From positions 154,395,405 through 154,459,404 of the forward strand of contig OV884012.1 in assembly GCA_930367205.1 (NCBI GenBank): a DNA stretch of 64,000 nucleotides. The letters are read 5' to 3'. The notes beneath the pieces are model-generated. The model saw only the letters and a list, made by a program, of their open reading frames with translations, ran no database searches and had not been told where the DNA came from. A program made the position numbers and the translations under genes. The stretch comes from Acanthosoma haemorrhoidale (lineage: Eukaryota; Arthropoda; Insecta; Hemiptera; Acanthosomatidae). Shown here one piece after another: positions 47,331 through 60,519 of the stretch (its first letter is position 1; each line of letters begins with the position of its first letter).

Positions 47331-48714
47331 CAAGTTTCTCAAACTTATCAACACTTGACAAAATCCCAAAATCAAACTAAAACGTCAGACAACAGTAACT
47401 AAATAATCAGAATCATCTCCAGCCTTCCTTCCTAAAGAAGCTTTATAAATAATATTTTATCGAGACATTCAATCATTGTTAGGTCTCTATTTCATCTGCT
47501 GATTAATCAAAATGTATGACCTATATTCAATTGAAACTTCTTCGGCTCATCACTGGGACAACCTTGTATGTCACAAATAAGAACTTCCATAACTTCTGTA
47601 CAGACAATTCCATCACAAATTACACGGGCACTGGAATCCTCGAAGCTAGACTACCATCAGAAGACTTAACGATGACACCTGAGGAACAGGAGTACGGTTA
47701 AGGGTTGTTAATTTAACTTAACATCAACATGATGCTTCATATTGGTAAGCATCACTGAATGTTTTCTCATTCGTCCCTATTGGTTACTATTCATCATCTC
47801 ATTCAATGGTTTCATTATCTTTTGTGTACAGATGTGCAAATATAAATATAAAAAAAAATACATTTATTCCGCTCTTCTTTTTATATATTTTAGTTTATTT
47901 TGTCCCCCCTAATTCTCTTTATTTTGGTTAATAGTTACATTATATATAATGTACAGTCACCAGATGCCAGAGCACTTCTAAACCAAAACCAAATTAAGCA
48001 CTTAACTGATAATAATAACATAATATCTCCTTATTTACATATGTGAAAAGGAGGAAAGAAAAAACCTAATACTGAACCATATCCTGCAACCTTACATGGA
48101 GCCCATATGGGTGTGCTCTGCGCCTAGATCATTTGTACAGACCCAGTGATTTCTTTTCTTGTATTGTAATTGTATTCCTCAATTTAGTGAACAAAAACTA
48201 TCGACCATGTTTAATTATTTGTGCTGATAAAATTTCATTAATTTTCACGCGTTTTAGTTAATTAATTACTCTACAGTCCACCAACGAATTTAAGGCTTCC
48301 TCCAACAACAATCGCCAAAGAATATCCGAATATCCGTTAGCGTTGAAGAATATAGTGTTGAAACCCAATGTTTCTGGTGCCATTGGCCACGCGCATTAGC
48401 ACTCGATGTCTTCTGCCAGTAATTTGTTTGTGATGATGTCATTCATCACTCATTCACGTCCATGACCCTCCAATCTAGGCCTACAGGATGATCCTCATCC
48501 CTAATCGGTTGAAGAATAAATATGCCCCGGAATACATTCATTTCAAAAATTTACAGGTCCCATTCACCGCCTATAGTTGTCGTCCAGGTTATTGATCCAT
48601 ATGGGAGAACTGGACGAATTAGTGTCTAATACAGGAAAAATATTAGTACGCCGAAATTCAAGACCTTCAATGGCTGAGGTTGCCACAAATAATTTGTTTT
48701 TTTTTTCCACAAAA
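47331..48714. other. Nothing recognised
   Basis: AT-rich, about 1.4 kb with no supportable feature. Confidence 0.4.
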
Positions 48715-49470
48715 GGCTAAGAGTTATTGCTAAGAGACTCCTCTCCATCTTGGTCCAACGGTGCCTTCTTGATGAGCACCCCCAATATTATGGCTGCTCA
48801 ATCTGCACCACTCCCCCGAAGATGGTGAAGTGAGCTGGTCGATGCAGCTCCTTCCCATTCTGGACAAGCCTGAGGAAGGCCTCCTACTACGTCTACCATC
48901 AACGGCAAGTCTTTCTCATCCAAGCTATACTGGCCAATTGAGTGAAGCATCCGTGCTCTTGCTTGATCCAAGGCTTTACAGGTGAGCACGACATGCTCTG
49001 CGGTATATTGCGGCCCCGCAATGTGGGCGATTGGGGTCCGCAACTCTGGGAACTCCAGTAGTCAGGGGAGACCCACTTGGTCCTCACCCTGCCCTTGGTC
49101 GAGGGGGAAGTACTTCCTTACGCTTTTCGTGGCATTGGTCCTCCTGGCAAACCACACCTCATTAGTGCAGTCGCTAAGATGATCCTTCCACGTCTTACGG
49201 TTGTATTCTATTACCCAGCGAAGCAGAGGGGGAAGCTCTTCTAAAGTAGAAGTCCTCTCTTCGCCTTAGCGACCCATATTGTGATACCGTAATGCGTCTT
49301 ACTTTTATTTATGGCTAGTCTCGATCGCCATCCAAGTCCAATTAAATCAGCATCCTTTACCACACTGAGGACATCCCGTCGATGCCACATCATGTTGTAC
49401 TCCTCAGACAATGTTGCTTAACGAGTATCTCATACACTAGCTTTGGTGTTGGTAAAATTCTTGTTATTTG
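48715..49470 (-). pseudogene. R1/TRAS-like LINE C-terminal fragment, copy 2
   Basis: The minus strand reads RPHCG in one frame and QYTAEHVVLTCKALDQARAR in the next, the split zinc knuckle of R1-clade ORF2. An upstream block contains KYFP. It aligns with 29986-30480 along several hundred bases. Up to about 49470 a frame with VKDADLIGLGWRSRLAINKS may be part of the same element. Confidence 0.62.
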
Positions 49471-50135
49471 AGTTAATGTACAATGAATAGGACGAGTGAG
49501 AGGGTGGACAGCACCCACATACAAATGGTTACATAATACAGCCCCAGGCCTCTAAATACTTGGCATATTGTGGGGCTGCTGGCCCCATGGGGCGCCCTAA
49601 CCATAGGCGACTCAGTCGATTTCCAATTAAGCCCCAATGGTGCACCATATGGTGCTGCGCTGCTCCGTGACAGGTGCTGGCCGCTGTGAGGACCTCGCTA
49701 TGCTCGTTTAATATCTGCTCAGCGCTACATGTTGCCTTTATCGCTGACGATGATGGCGTGATAATCGCAGAGTCTTTTAGGGAAATAGACAACATGTGGT
49801 TCTATATCACTTGAATAAACCCACTCATATATTGGTTTGGTATATGTTTCCACTAAATTTATGACTATCTGAATACAATAACAATGATATTTGTGTAGTC
49901 AGAATAAAGAAAATTAACGCTTATTAATAAAAACAATGTACAAATATGTTCTGTCTTAAAATTAAAAATCTATAGATTACATGCAGTCAAATAATGGCCA
50001 GCTATAAAAAGAATTGGTGGAAAGTCAAGTGCTATCGAAATATGTGACGACATTCCATAATTTATGTTATAATACTAATTTTATTTATAAGTTCCAGCCA
50101 AAACAAAAACAAAAAATATATATATATACGTACTA
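49471..50135. other. GC-richer patch 49530-49790, otherwise AT-rich
   Basis: The patch has an 88-codon minus frame without known motifs. The rest holds nothing recognised. Confidence 0.25.
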
Positions 50136-50210
50136 GCAGGATTGCGACTCGTACCCAGGACTTCCTCCATACCTAGTCGGGTGCACTACCAGCTGAGCTA
50201 ACCTTAACGA
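50136..50210 (-). pseudogene. tRNA-like pseudogene or SINE head
   Basis: The minus strand reads TTAGCTCAGCTGGTAG (A box) and, about 40 nt on, GGGTACGAGTC (B box with one change from GGTTCGAGTC). Acceptor and T stems do not pair well, so it is not an intact tRNA. No T-run follows within a few bases. Confidence 0.5.
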
Positions 50211-50929
50211 GTGTATACTTCCCAAAATGGATTTGGCTTAGCTTTCGCAGTGACTCAGAGGTACAATGTATTGTTTTCTTTCCCTGTTAATTATCAGAAA
50301 TTATTAAAAACGAACTGTCTATTTACAAATTGTGTTAACTTTGGAAGTGTCATCAGCAAACGAAGATCAAGGTGAAGGATATATCAGCAGTGTATGTGGG
50401 ATTTATGAAAGGACTAAAAATACTTCCTTGTGGAACTCCATCCCAGTTTTTGAAGATAATGCTATAATATGATAATGCTTTTATATTATATTTTAATTGT
50501 AAGACGCTTAAATTTTAAATTTGGTCTTAAACAAGATGGAAAAAATAACATGAAATCTTGTAAAGTTTATAAAATGCGAAAATCATAAAATGAAGTGGGT
50601 TAATTATTGATATGGAAGGGTACATTTTTGTGTTTTATTTTTGTCGATACCCCCTGTTATGAGTTCTGGTGATATTATTATATATATTTAGATTGTTAAG
50701 CATCTCCGAGGTCGTATTTACTAGTGGTAAACGTATTATAACCAAATAGTTTGGATTTTTAAGACATGTTACGGTTTATGGATCCCAGTACGTGGAGTCC
50801 TCCTGCTCCCCAGGACCATCTCCCCGAACTCATGATATATATGGGTTTTTGTACTATAAAATTTCATATAAGGTGCAAGTTATAATGAGTTTTGTTCGAT
50901 TTTAATTATAAATATAAGGTTATGTTTTT
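50211..50929. other. Nothing recognised
   Basis: AT-rich, no supportable feature. Confidence 0.4.
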
Positions 50930-51245
50930 TAATGTTTCCTTCTTAGTCCTGGCAATGACCAGTTTCTCCAATCATGGCATGAGCATCTGTGTCTCAAGCT
51001 GTTGGTCAGCCTCTACTGGCTCCTATCCAGTGACGTGGCTGGCTGAGCATGGGGAACTTCCCAAAACTCCTCTTTCGTACGCGAGGGAGGTGACAACCAT
51101 GTGGACTTGGGAGGTCTCTGGGCTGTTTGTAAATACTGTATGAATGAGCGAGTGAATGAAAATTGTAAATACGGTATGAATGAGAGCATTTATCTCAATT
51201 ACTTATTGACTGTAACTTTGTGCATTTATATATCAAGTAGTTATA
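50930..51245 (+). mobile_element. LINE family-a 3' part
   Basis: From TCCTGGCAATGACCAG through GAGGTGACAACCATGTGG and the ATGAATGAGCGAGTGAATG block to ATTACTTATTG, where it stops before the terminal hairpin. Confidence 0.75.
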
Positions 51246-51369
51246 TAAAGAAGTTATAATTTTTTAAATACAACTTCTTCCACCGGATTTTCATTAGGGC
51301 ATCACAAAGTCTAGAAAGAAAACCAAAAAACATACTGCATTACCCAGGCTATTATTAAATATAAATTTA

Positions 51370-51725
51370 CAATTTCAGAGTAGCAAACAAAAAAACTATT
51401 AGGTCCAGTATTGGTGCTCTCAACTCAAGCCAACATCTAGGGCTGGAGATGGGAAAGATCCCCACTTCCTCGTGAGGACAACTGTGATTAGAGATTGCTA
51501 TCGCTGGCGATCTGACAGGCCGATGATATAGCAGCGGCCATATGAGAGATGATGCGATTGCCACCGCCGCGAGGAAGGAAGTGATCAGAACTGTGATAGA
51601 TAAGGATCACAGATAAAAAGAACAATGTTGTTAAAAAAGTGTGTGTGGTGGGGTAGGAGCGACCCCAGTCAGTACCAGAACGAATCAGGTTGTTCCGGCC
51701 AAGGGGCATTTAGCATACAGGCCAC
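51370..51725. other. GC-richer single-copy island
   Basis: No exon structure seen. Composition only. Confidence 0.22.
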
Positions 51726-52039
51726 GCTACCTTTTATTCAAGTGCCCTCTCTCTATTCAATTGCATTTATCTTGCATCTCTGTGGCGTCCGTGTTTAATT
51801 TCTACATGTCATTTTAAACACTGGAATTTATTCGGGGTTTTTTTCATACAGGAAGCTGTCCTCATAAATTTTAATTTAGTTAGCATGTTCTTTTCAGATG
51901 TCTCAACTGCGACGTCAAAAGAGAAAATTATTTTAAATACTCACGGTCTTCGCTTCAAAATCACACCGACCCTAACCATAAAATTTAGTTAATTAGCAAA
52001 TACAAATGAATGACATAAATATCAGCACCAAGAGCCTTC

Positions 52040-52515
52040 ATAATGATCTTAATATGCCCTGCATTCTTAAGCTCATCCCTTCCAAGTTCATGAAATTCCA
52101 TAGTAATCTATCCAGTACTGCGGCTGCGCTAAACTATAACAAGTTGAATTCGTGTCGCTCTACAAACTAACTGTTTTTGTTATCGTTCGTACGAAGTGTC
52201 TAATTCGTAGAACTGTTTCAACCGACTATTGGGCGGACTCCGCTTCCTCCTTAGCACGCGAGGGAGGTGACAACCATGTGGACTTAAGAAGTCTCTGGGC
52301 AGTTTGTAAATATTGGATGAATGAGCGAGTGAATGATGACTGTAAATATGGTATGAATGAGATTATTTATCTGTATTATTATTGCCTTATAAAAGGCAGA
52401 TTGTAATTATTGCACAAAAACAATATGGTATCAATGAGATCATTTATCACAATTACTTATTGCCCGATGGGGCAGATTGTAATTTTATCATAATAAAGTT
52501 GTAAAATTAAAAAGA
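52040..52515 (+). mobile_element. LINE family-a 3' end with doubled tail
   Basis: An RT-end block (TCATCCCTTCCAAGTTCATG) at about 52072 is followed by 3' UTR from 52230. The terminal part then appears twice. One ends GCCTTATAAAAGGCAGATTG near 52390. The second runs from about 52421 to GGGGCAGATTG and ATAATAAAGTTG at 52500. Confidence 0.72.
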
Positions 52516-52764
52516 AAAAAATATCAGTAATAGCGATAATAATGCAATTACTAAGAGATTTCCGTTAAACTGAAGCCACTCATATGGCTGACTCCGGCGG
52601 TGTTTCAGTAGTTCATTTCAGTAGTTCACCCTACAGCTTCTGACCTGAACTCGTTGAGAACCTTTTCTCTCCCTACAATAGTCTCTAGTCAATATGGTCA
52701 ATAGTTTCCCCTGACAATATTGATAATAATAATTGGTCACTAAAACATAAATGATTAAATTTTT

Positions 52765-53290
52765 TTTTTTTTCATAGCCCCTTTAAATTTACAGATAATT
52801 ATAGATCCTCAGATGAATCTACTTAATTAAATCATTTATAACCAAGCTAACAATTTATTTAAATCGTGTTCTCGCAATCGCGTTCCCTCACACCACCTTC
52901 AAGCAGGTACTCCTAGTACAAGGATCCGCTCAACCCAAATATTCCTTTATTTTTCCCTCATCCTTAATCTTATAATCAGAGAGCTGAGAAAATAAAATAT
53001 ATATATATATATATTTTTTTTTTGAGCAAATTAAGTTAAGCATTAGTATGTAAGTTAGTTTTAAGTTTGATCAAAAAGGTGAGCTCCATCACCTTTATTA
53101 GTCAGTTCAGTCCAGTCACGTATAATGTGTATCATTATACTTGTTTATTCAATATACATTTTTTATAAAACAACAAAACCTGTAAATAATTATTATGTAG
53201 CGACGCTACAGGAAATACAAAAATAATTTGTAAATAGATTCGCCTGAGGATATAGGGTGCATTTAAAGGGCCTAGGAAAAAAAAAATATA
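52765..53290. mobile_element. Inverted-repeat composite element with LINE tail
   Basis: The left end (CCCCTTTAAATTTACAGATA, then CCTCAGATGAATCTAC) is the inverted partner of the right end (GTAAATAGATTCGCCTGAGG, then CATTTAAAGGGCCTAGG). Between them, 53030-53180 is the family-b LINE 3' UTR. The right half recurs at 36940-37235. Confidence 0.55.
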
Positions 53291-54399
53291 TATATATTAA
53301 GCAAAACCTGTTGATAAATTTAGTATGCCTTTCGGAAGTTTCAATTCGTACAGGAAACCTCTTTCCTTTTCTCTAAACGAAGGAAACTGTTTTAGCTTCT
53401 ATTTTTTCATACGAAAATACTATTAGTCTAACCTTCTCTGCCGCAATGTTTAATTTTTTTGAAGGTATTGGAGGGGGATAAATACATGAATAATTGAAGG
53501 TAACGTTCTGTGAAATACTGAAACATTGTCAAGAGTCGGCCATACTAGTGACTTGTATCCCGAAGACCAAATGTCTATTGAAATTTGGGATTTCTAGTGC
53601 AATTAATATCCTTTAGACCACCCCATGGTTAGACAGTCTTGTCAAAAAAGTCATATGTGACTTGATGGGCGGTGCCTCTACTTCCAAACTACTTCTCTTG
53701 TTACTCACAACAAAGTCGGCCAAAACTTTTCCTTGCCAAAAAGGCATTTGTCGTGAATTCTTTGTGACTGCTTGAGATCATTAAATTCGAACGGAGTACG
53801 ACCAATATTTAGGTTTTCGTTTCCTATATTCTTAAATGTCACTACGACGACTAGCCTGTACTGATACAGTTAACTATAATACTAGCAGTAAACAGTAATT
53901 CTTATTAAGGTGCAATGGACTATGACAACTATGTTATTCGTGAGGTGATAATAGAGATGACAGTCTAGATTTAAAGTTTTTGCTAGAAGCCGATTCCTCC
54001 AAGGGAGTTCAAGGTTCATAGAATTTCTCTTGTTTTATTCCCATCAGTACTTCCGATAGTCCGGCTCTCTATCAACAGCAGTTTGTAATTTGCGACAAAA
54101 AATGGAGCATTAAACGCTCCTCGCAGGCAGAAGAAGGTACAATGGGTGTTCTCAAACGGGTATTCACTTGATATTGCTTTGGTGACATTCGATTCTGTGT
54201 TACCCGAATTTTTCATCCTTGATGGTGCCTCCATCGCTGCGTCACCGCGGTCTTTCCTTCTGTCAGTACGTTGGTTTGAGAGCCATAAACAGCTATCTAA
54301 GCTTTGCCATGTATTCCTGAGATACATGAACTGTTTATCACGGTTGTTCTCTCAAGCGATCCCCTAGTTTTCCTTGTAACACTTGTTGTTCTATGAAAT
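53291..54399. other. Nothing firm
   Basis: AT-rich. Overlapping frames on both strands at 54016-54367 have no recognised motif. Confidence 0.35.
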
Positions 54400-54670
54400 G
54401 ACAAGTGTGTCCAGCACTACGCTCCGACCCGACAGGTCCTGACGGGCACCTGCCCTGCGGTGGCGGCATATGCCCGAGTGCGCTCTGCGGCTAAGGCCAT
54501 ATTGCCACTCGGTCACCCCTCGGGCGATAAGGTTCGCCATCTGGCGAGGCACATGTTCAGTCACTTTCATTATGACTCAATCCATCTCTGCAGATCAGCG
54601 TTTCACTAATTCCCCGCTCTTTGTCATGCCTCTCTTCCTGTCCGAGGATGTCCGCCCCGATTAATAGAAA
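54400..54670. other. GC-richer single-copy island
   Basis: No exon structure. Composition only. Confidence 0.22.
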
Positions 54671-55734
54671 CTGACCCATCCCGAGGGAGTCAATGTACGC
54701 GCATGATCAAAGCTTTCTTCGTAGATTTGGTCATTTCTAGTTAGAACCATTTGTCTATATGCGTATTCTACAATGGTATCTAATCGACTTCATATTTCGT
54801 CAGTACAATGTCAAACAGGAGAGAAAAAAAAAACACACTTTTATAGATTAGATAAAATGTCCGCTTGGGCAAAACTGCAATATTTTTACCTCTTCTGAAT
54901 AACAGATTCGACAATTTGCCAACAGGCATTAGGCATTAGTCCAGTCCAAAAAAGCTTCTAAAGTTTTTTTTTTTCTGAACGGTTCTATATGTGTTTGGAG
55001 GGTTGGCTCAGATTCCACAGAAAAGGTAAAAAAAAAAAAACACGAAAAAATTAGACTTTTGGTTTTTGGTTCTATCTCGAAAACTATTGACTCTATTATA
55101 AAACAGTTTATATACGAAATTAAATGTAAAAAAATTTTCTAAAAATTTAATACAGACACATTTTTTCATCAGTAGCACCGTTTAGGCCCTAGGGCGCGTT
55201 AAAATATCGCAAACATTTCATTTGCTTAAAATGTGATGTCATCTTTGGAAGTTCACTACTAAAAAAAAATAAACTATGCTATAAAATTGTTTATTTAAAA
55301 GCATTATCTAAGGGTGTAAGTAATATAATTCAAGACCGTTTGCATTCAGATTTTCCATATAGGGCCGTAAAGGAAAAAATTGTATGATTTTATTTTTCTG
55401 CAAATCCCTTATTGACGTGTCCAGTGCAGGAGCTAGTTATATCGTTAGGATACTCTTGACGTGCTATGGAAGATATATTCAACAACACTTCAAATCATAT
55501 GTTTGGGATAAGTGTTTAGTTGAGAACATAATCTTAATCGATAACTTTAGAACGGTCTGTGGTAGGAAGGACCAGTTTGTAGAAAATTCGATAATTTCCA
55601 ATAACAACATTAAAGAATAATCCATGAATGTTTTTTTGTTAAACTTATCATTTCAACCGTTTAACAAGTGATCAATCATTAATAATGATGAGCCGAATAT
55701 ATTATAAAGTGAGGTCTAGAACTGGAGATCGCCC
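54671..55734. other. AT-rich, nothing recognised
   Basis: No supportable feature. Confidence 0.4.
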
Positions 55735-56255
55735 AGTCATAATGTATTTCATAATATACTTCTTTATTGTGCTAAAATTACAAGCTGCCTTATTAGGCAG
55801 TACATAAGTATTTGAGATAAATATTCTCTTTCATACCATATTTACAATTCATTATTCATGCCTCCCAAAACCACATGGGTGTCACCTCCCTCGCATGCGA
55901 AAGAGGAAGCGGAGTCTTGGGAACTCCCCCACGCCAGAGCGCGAGAGCCACATACGCTCAGGACATGATTGAGAAACTGTCCATTGCCATGACTCCCACT
56001 GTCACGTATTTATAGCAGGTCATGAGGCCACTGCCGTTTTAGTCTTCAAGGAGGGTTATAGGGATGTGTAATGTAGTGCAATAACTGAGCTAGGGGATTA
56101 GGGTGGTTGGATAGGTTACTATGAAATTTCATGAACATGGAAGGGATGAGTTCAAGAATGTAAATTAAGATTGTTATGAAGAGTTTTGTTGCTGACGTAA
56201 TAAGGGGCATTTACTATTGTTCTCAGGACTTGTGATTGAAAGGATTGGATGATAA
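55735..56255 (-). mobile_element. LINE family-a 3' end
   Basis: Starts at the tail (TTCTTTATTGTGCTAAAAT, hairpin GCCTTATTAGGC) and runs through GAGGCCACTGCCG and AGGGATGAGTTCAAG to GATTGAAAGGATTGGAT. A central piece around 55840-55870 and 55930 is deleted relative to other copies. Confidence 0.78.
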
Positions 56256-57694
56256 TTATTGAATCAATATTGGTCGGATTGTATAGGTTAGGTTGACTAA
56301 AGAAACATGTTAGATATTCATGAAATATATTAACACAACTCGTTTTGGCATCTTATGATTGCATCCAGCCGGTTCTGGTAATTGGTGGTTTGAGGATGTC
56401 AGTATTTAGGGGCTCTCTCACGTTGTCGAGGGCCGAATAAAATGCTTGCTGAACTGTTTCTTAAGGTTTGTCCTTAGGAAACTTGCGTGTTACATTTACT
56501 TCGAGCAGATCTCTTTGCTGTCGTATGTTGTCAATATTTCCCTAAATCCTTCCTTTGTGTTGACAGATCTCGTACATTCATCCTCAATCAACTCTCCTAA
56601 GACGAAATTTCTACCTGAGCTCTACCTTTCATTTCATAGTTCATCTTTCTTTGACCGTAAGTATGAGTACCGAGCTTCAATAATGAAATCATACATTTTT
56701 ATGTTATTTCTTACTTCCTAAGCCGAAGCAAGTTCCAGATGAAATCCCCTATAATCATAATCCCCTACAGACAGCTTAGTTTTTGTAATCCTTTGGTCTC
56801 AGGGCAATGTTTTGTTCTCGTTTATTCGTAGTTGACGTACTGTGTTAGGTCCTAAAATAAGTTTAAAGAAAATCTAACGTATTTCTCACTTCCAAATCAT
56901 ATCTAAGTTCATTCAGTTTATTTTGTTTTAAAGTAACATTAAATTTGCCATGTACTTGCCAGAGTAAATAAAAATCAAAATAAACATTTACCTAATTATA
57001 TAATAATATCGTACAAGGCTAAGAAAACAAAAATCCTAGAACTGAGAGTTGACTGTAAGAACAACCTTGTTTGTTAACAACCACAAAAGCACTTTTATCG
57101 TGTATTTAAGCAATTCATAAGCACTCGGCTTGTCTAAGAAATGTTTAAAACAGAAAACCTTGAGAAGAAAAATTCCGTTGATATAAAAAAAGAAGAAGAA
57201 AACAGTATTGACATGGCGTTGAGTACAAACATGGATTATACATCAAGGCTTCAAGTTTAGTATTCCGAGACAATTTTTGAACATTTGCAAGCAGGAGGGG
57301 GGGGGGTATAAACAATAAAACAGGAGAAAAGAAAAGCGAAGAGAAAACTGCGGAAGGATTTATGGAATCTAATAAAAGTAGAAATGATTCAAATGAGGTA
57401 AGTCCTGAGGGAAGAAATGTGTTTACCAAAGGAGGAATGATGTGGGAAGTTTGTTAGTCCTTCCTGTTACCACTTCAAGCACAATACGGAATGTATAATC
57501 AATATCCTCCTTTTCCAACTCCCGAGACAATTTTTCAAAAAGAGGGGAAGAGTACGAGCACTTTTCGTATCTCGCGACTTTCATCTTCTTCGCATCCCAC
57601 ATTCCCCCTCTAAGAATATTTCTTAAGACCCATGGGATCCTTGTATATCCGCATTGTGCATTGTGCATTGTGCATGTATATTTGTTGTTTTTTT
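56256..57694. other. Nothing firm
   Basis: The minus frame at 56450-56600 contains DECTRSVNTKEGFREILTT, which looks protein-like but is unassigned and bounded by stops. 57140-57600 has purine-rich sequence and a G-run. No gene is supported. Confidence 0.3.
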
Positions 57695-58175
57695 ATGATA
57701 AAATTACAATCTGTCTCTTTGGGCTGTAAGTAATTGTGATAAATGTTTTCATTCATACCGTATTTACAATGTTCATTCACTCCCTCATTCATACAGTATT
57801 TACAAACAGCCCAGAGACCTCCCAAGTCCACATGGTTGACACCTCCCTCGCATGCGAAAGAGGAAGTGGAGTCTTGGGGAGTCCCCAACAATCCTCCGTC
57901 AGCTGCGTCACCGGATACGAGCCAGCGGTGGCTGACCAAGAGCGCGAGAGCTGTAGCTCAAGACTTGATTAGAGAAACTGACCATTGCCAGACTCCCACT
58001 GTTACGCATTTATAGCAGGTCACGAGGCCACTCCCGTTTCAGACTCCGAGGAGGGTTATAGGGATGAGTGGTGGCGTGCAATGACTGGGCTAGGGGATTA
58101 GGGTGGTTGGGTATGTTACTATGGAAGTTCATGAACTTGGAAGGGATGAGTTCGAGAATGTAAGGAGAATTTTAT
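57695..58175 (-). mobile_element. LINE family-a 3' end
   Basis: From the tail TTATGATAAAATTACAATC through CATGGTTGACACCTCCCTCG and GCCACTCCCG to GAGTTCGAGAATGTAAGG. Nearly full for the 3' UTR; the hairpin arm is changed to CTCTTTGGGC. Confidence 0.78.
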
Positions 58176-59239
58176 TTAAGAAAAATAAAGCCATATACGA
58201 GTTCTTAAAAAGGTAATAGATTAATTGTATTTACAAGATTGTCTGTGCTGTTTTGTTTAATAATGGTGGATTCTGCATTGGTCTTGTAACTATTTTTTTC
58301 TACAAGTGAACCTTCACTCATTTTATTAATGATTAACCGTGATTAATCATGCTGGTAACTCACAAATATTATTGGTAGGTCACTGAAACCTGGCTTTCAT
58401 CATAACGTTTGATCGTGTTCTCTTGTCCTTTATCCTTTCTTCTCAATTAACTATTATTGATTCTCAGTTTTATTTTTTTGAATACAACTGCTCTTTGGTG
58501 CTCAGAAGAACTTCCTCCATTGCTAACTACCAACATATTGACAACTAAACAAGGTAAAAATTTCTGAAGCACTGGAAAGTAGTATTGGTCACAATGCTCA
58601 GTCCAGTGCCTTGAGCTCACAAATCGTCACATCTACTCAAATTAAATTCATTATTAATTCAGAATAATAATTAAGTAATAATTAGTTAAATTACAATTTG
58701 TTCAATGTTTTAACTTAATTTTGAACTGAAAAAGTGTATAGTTCGTTTGAGATGGGATAAGGTAGGACAGAAACGCATGGAAAGGAGGTAACTTATTGTT
58801 AACACACTTTTCTATCCTCGTTCGAACCCACTACGATTCAAAGGCTTGTGATGTCTTGTTCTTCGGGAACGTTAGGAGGCAGATATAATCTCTTAGACGT
58901 CCATCTCATTTTTTCATGTCCCGAATAAACATTTGTGTTGTTTTAAAGGGTGATCTAACAGAAGTTGCCATTTTAAATTTAGAGTCAATTCGTTGCAACA
59001 AAACCAGAAGTGATCATATTTGACATTTGTCATGTACAGACAGTAAGTACAACTTGAACAAAAGTATTATTGGTTAACTTTATTTATAAAGAGGTGACAT
59101 TGAATGGAAACCAAGATCTTGCAGTTTAGTGGCTCTAGATTTTTTCCTTTGTTGTTAAGAATTGGGAAACATCCATGCCACGCTTCATTTTGTATTTATT
59201 AGGCTTTATTAGGTTATAATTTCCTAATTGCATTGTAGT
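58176..59239. other. AT-rich, nothing recognised
   Basis: No supportable feature. Confidence 0.4.
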
Positions 59240-59762
59240 GCAATTATATACATATCTGGTCCTATGATCAGTATGTCAATGGCCTCAATGATAATTCGAG
59301 GTGTGCCGCAGGGAAGTTCGTTAAGCCCACCACTTTACTCTTTCTACTCTCGGGACATTCCTAAACATAAAATCCCTCTAGTTACATTCCTTCTAAAATT
59401 TTAATACTGTTCAGATAGATTTCGAATCAAATTCAAACGACATTCTCAAACCTCACTATCCTTCATGATATTGGTTACCGACACTTGTCAATAAGAAAAT
59501 CAACCATCTGACTAATACCGCTTGCTATGGTTTCACTTCTTCAGGCCATTGAACAACAACTGAAACAACTATTTGTCATTTCTCAATATATAAACGTAAT
59601 TACGTTCAATGTATTGAGAAATACATCCTATCTAAGACTGGAGGTAATAAGATGCTTATTACATCAGCCGGACTTGAACCTCACACTGACGCATTCAAAC
59701 ACCTTCCTACCTCTATTTCCACAACGATTTCAAGCCTTTGGCTTATTTAGAGTTTTTTGGTG
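59240..59762 (+). pseudogene. LINE reverse transcriptase fragment (PQGS motif)
   Basis: IRGVPQGSSLSPPLYSFYSR and DIP are the motif just before the catalytic YxDD box in Jockey-type RTs. Downstream frames are riddled with stops, and the aspartate box is not readable. Confidence 0.62.
59578..59622. repeat. 45-bp near-perfect palindrome
   Basis: ATTTCTCAATA ... AACGTAATTACGTT ... TATTGAGAAAT with a few internal mismatches and no spacer. It lies in the decayed RT fragment. Confidence 0.7.
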
Positions 59763-59807
59763 TTAAACATATCCCAGATATTTAACATTTTTATTATATA
59801 TTGTTGA

Positions 59808-60262
59808 TTTCCCAAGACTCCACTTCCTCTTTCGCATGCGAGGGAGGTGACAACCATGTGGATCGGGAAGTAGCATCCCGTAGTCATTGCACTGCACCAC
59901 TCATCCCTATAATCCTCCTTGGAGACTAAAATGGCAGCGGCCTCGTGACCTGCTATAAATGCGTAACAGTGGGAATCCTGGCAATTGTCAGTTTCTCCAA
60001 TAATGTCTTGATCGTATGTGGCTCTCGCGCTCTTCGTCAGCCTCCACTGGCTTGTATTCGGTGACGCGGCTGACGGAGGAGCGTGTGGGACTTCCCAAGA
60101 GTCCGCTTCCTCATTTCGCATGTGAGGGAGGTGACAACCATGTGGACCTGGGAGGTCTCTGGGCTGTTTGTAAATACTGTATGAATGAGATCATTTATCA
60201 CAATTATCATACTTATTGCCCAATGAGGCAGATTGTAATTTTATCATAATAAAGTTGTTATA
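59808..60262 (+). mobile_element. LINE family-a: two tandem partial copies
   Basis: 59808-59862 is a piece of the family around CATGCGAGGGAGGTGACAAC. A second, longer piece starts about 59876 (GTAGTCATTGCACTGCACC) and runs to the tail, CCCAATGAGGCAGATTG and ATAATAAAGTTG. Confidence 0.76.
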
Positions 60263-60519
60263 TATGAGTTTATTTAAAATTCTTCGAGTGAGTAATTATT
60301 ATACAAAAATGGCAGCAAGAACTGCTAGAAGACGACAGATACCCAAAGTGTACTGCCATAAAATGTCTATGTATCAGTTGGACTTTTCGAAGTCGTTCTA
60401 CAATGCAGTAGTTATAATGCCACAGTACAATATGTTTTTGAAAATATCTTTGATCCCCATAGGGTAGAGATAATCTTCAAAAGTATACTTAGATGTAAAT
60501 AATCCAGAGGATCTAAAGT

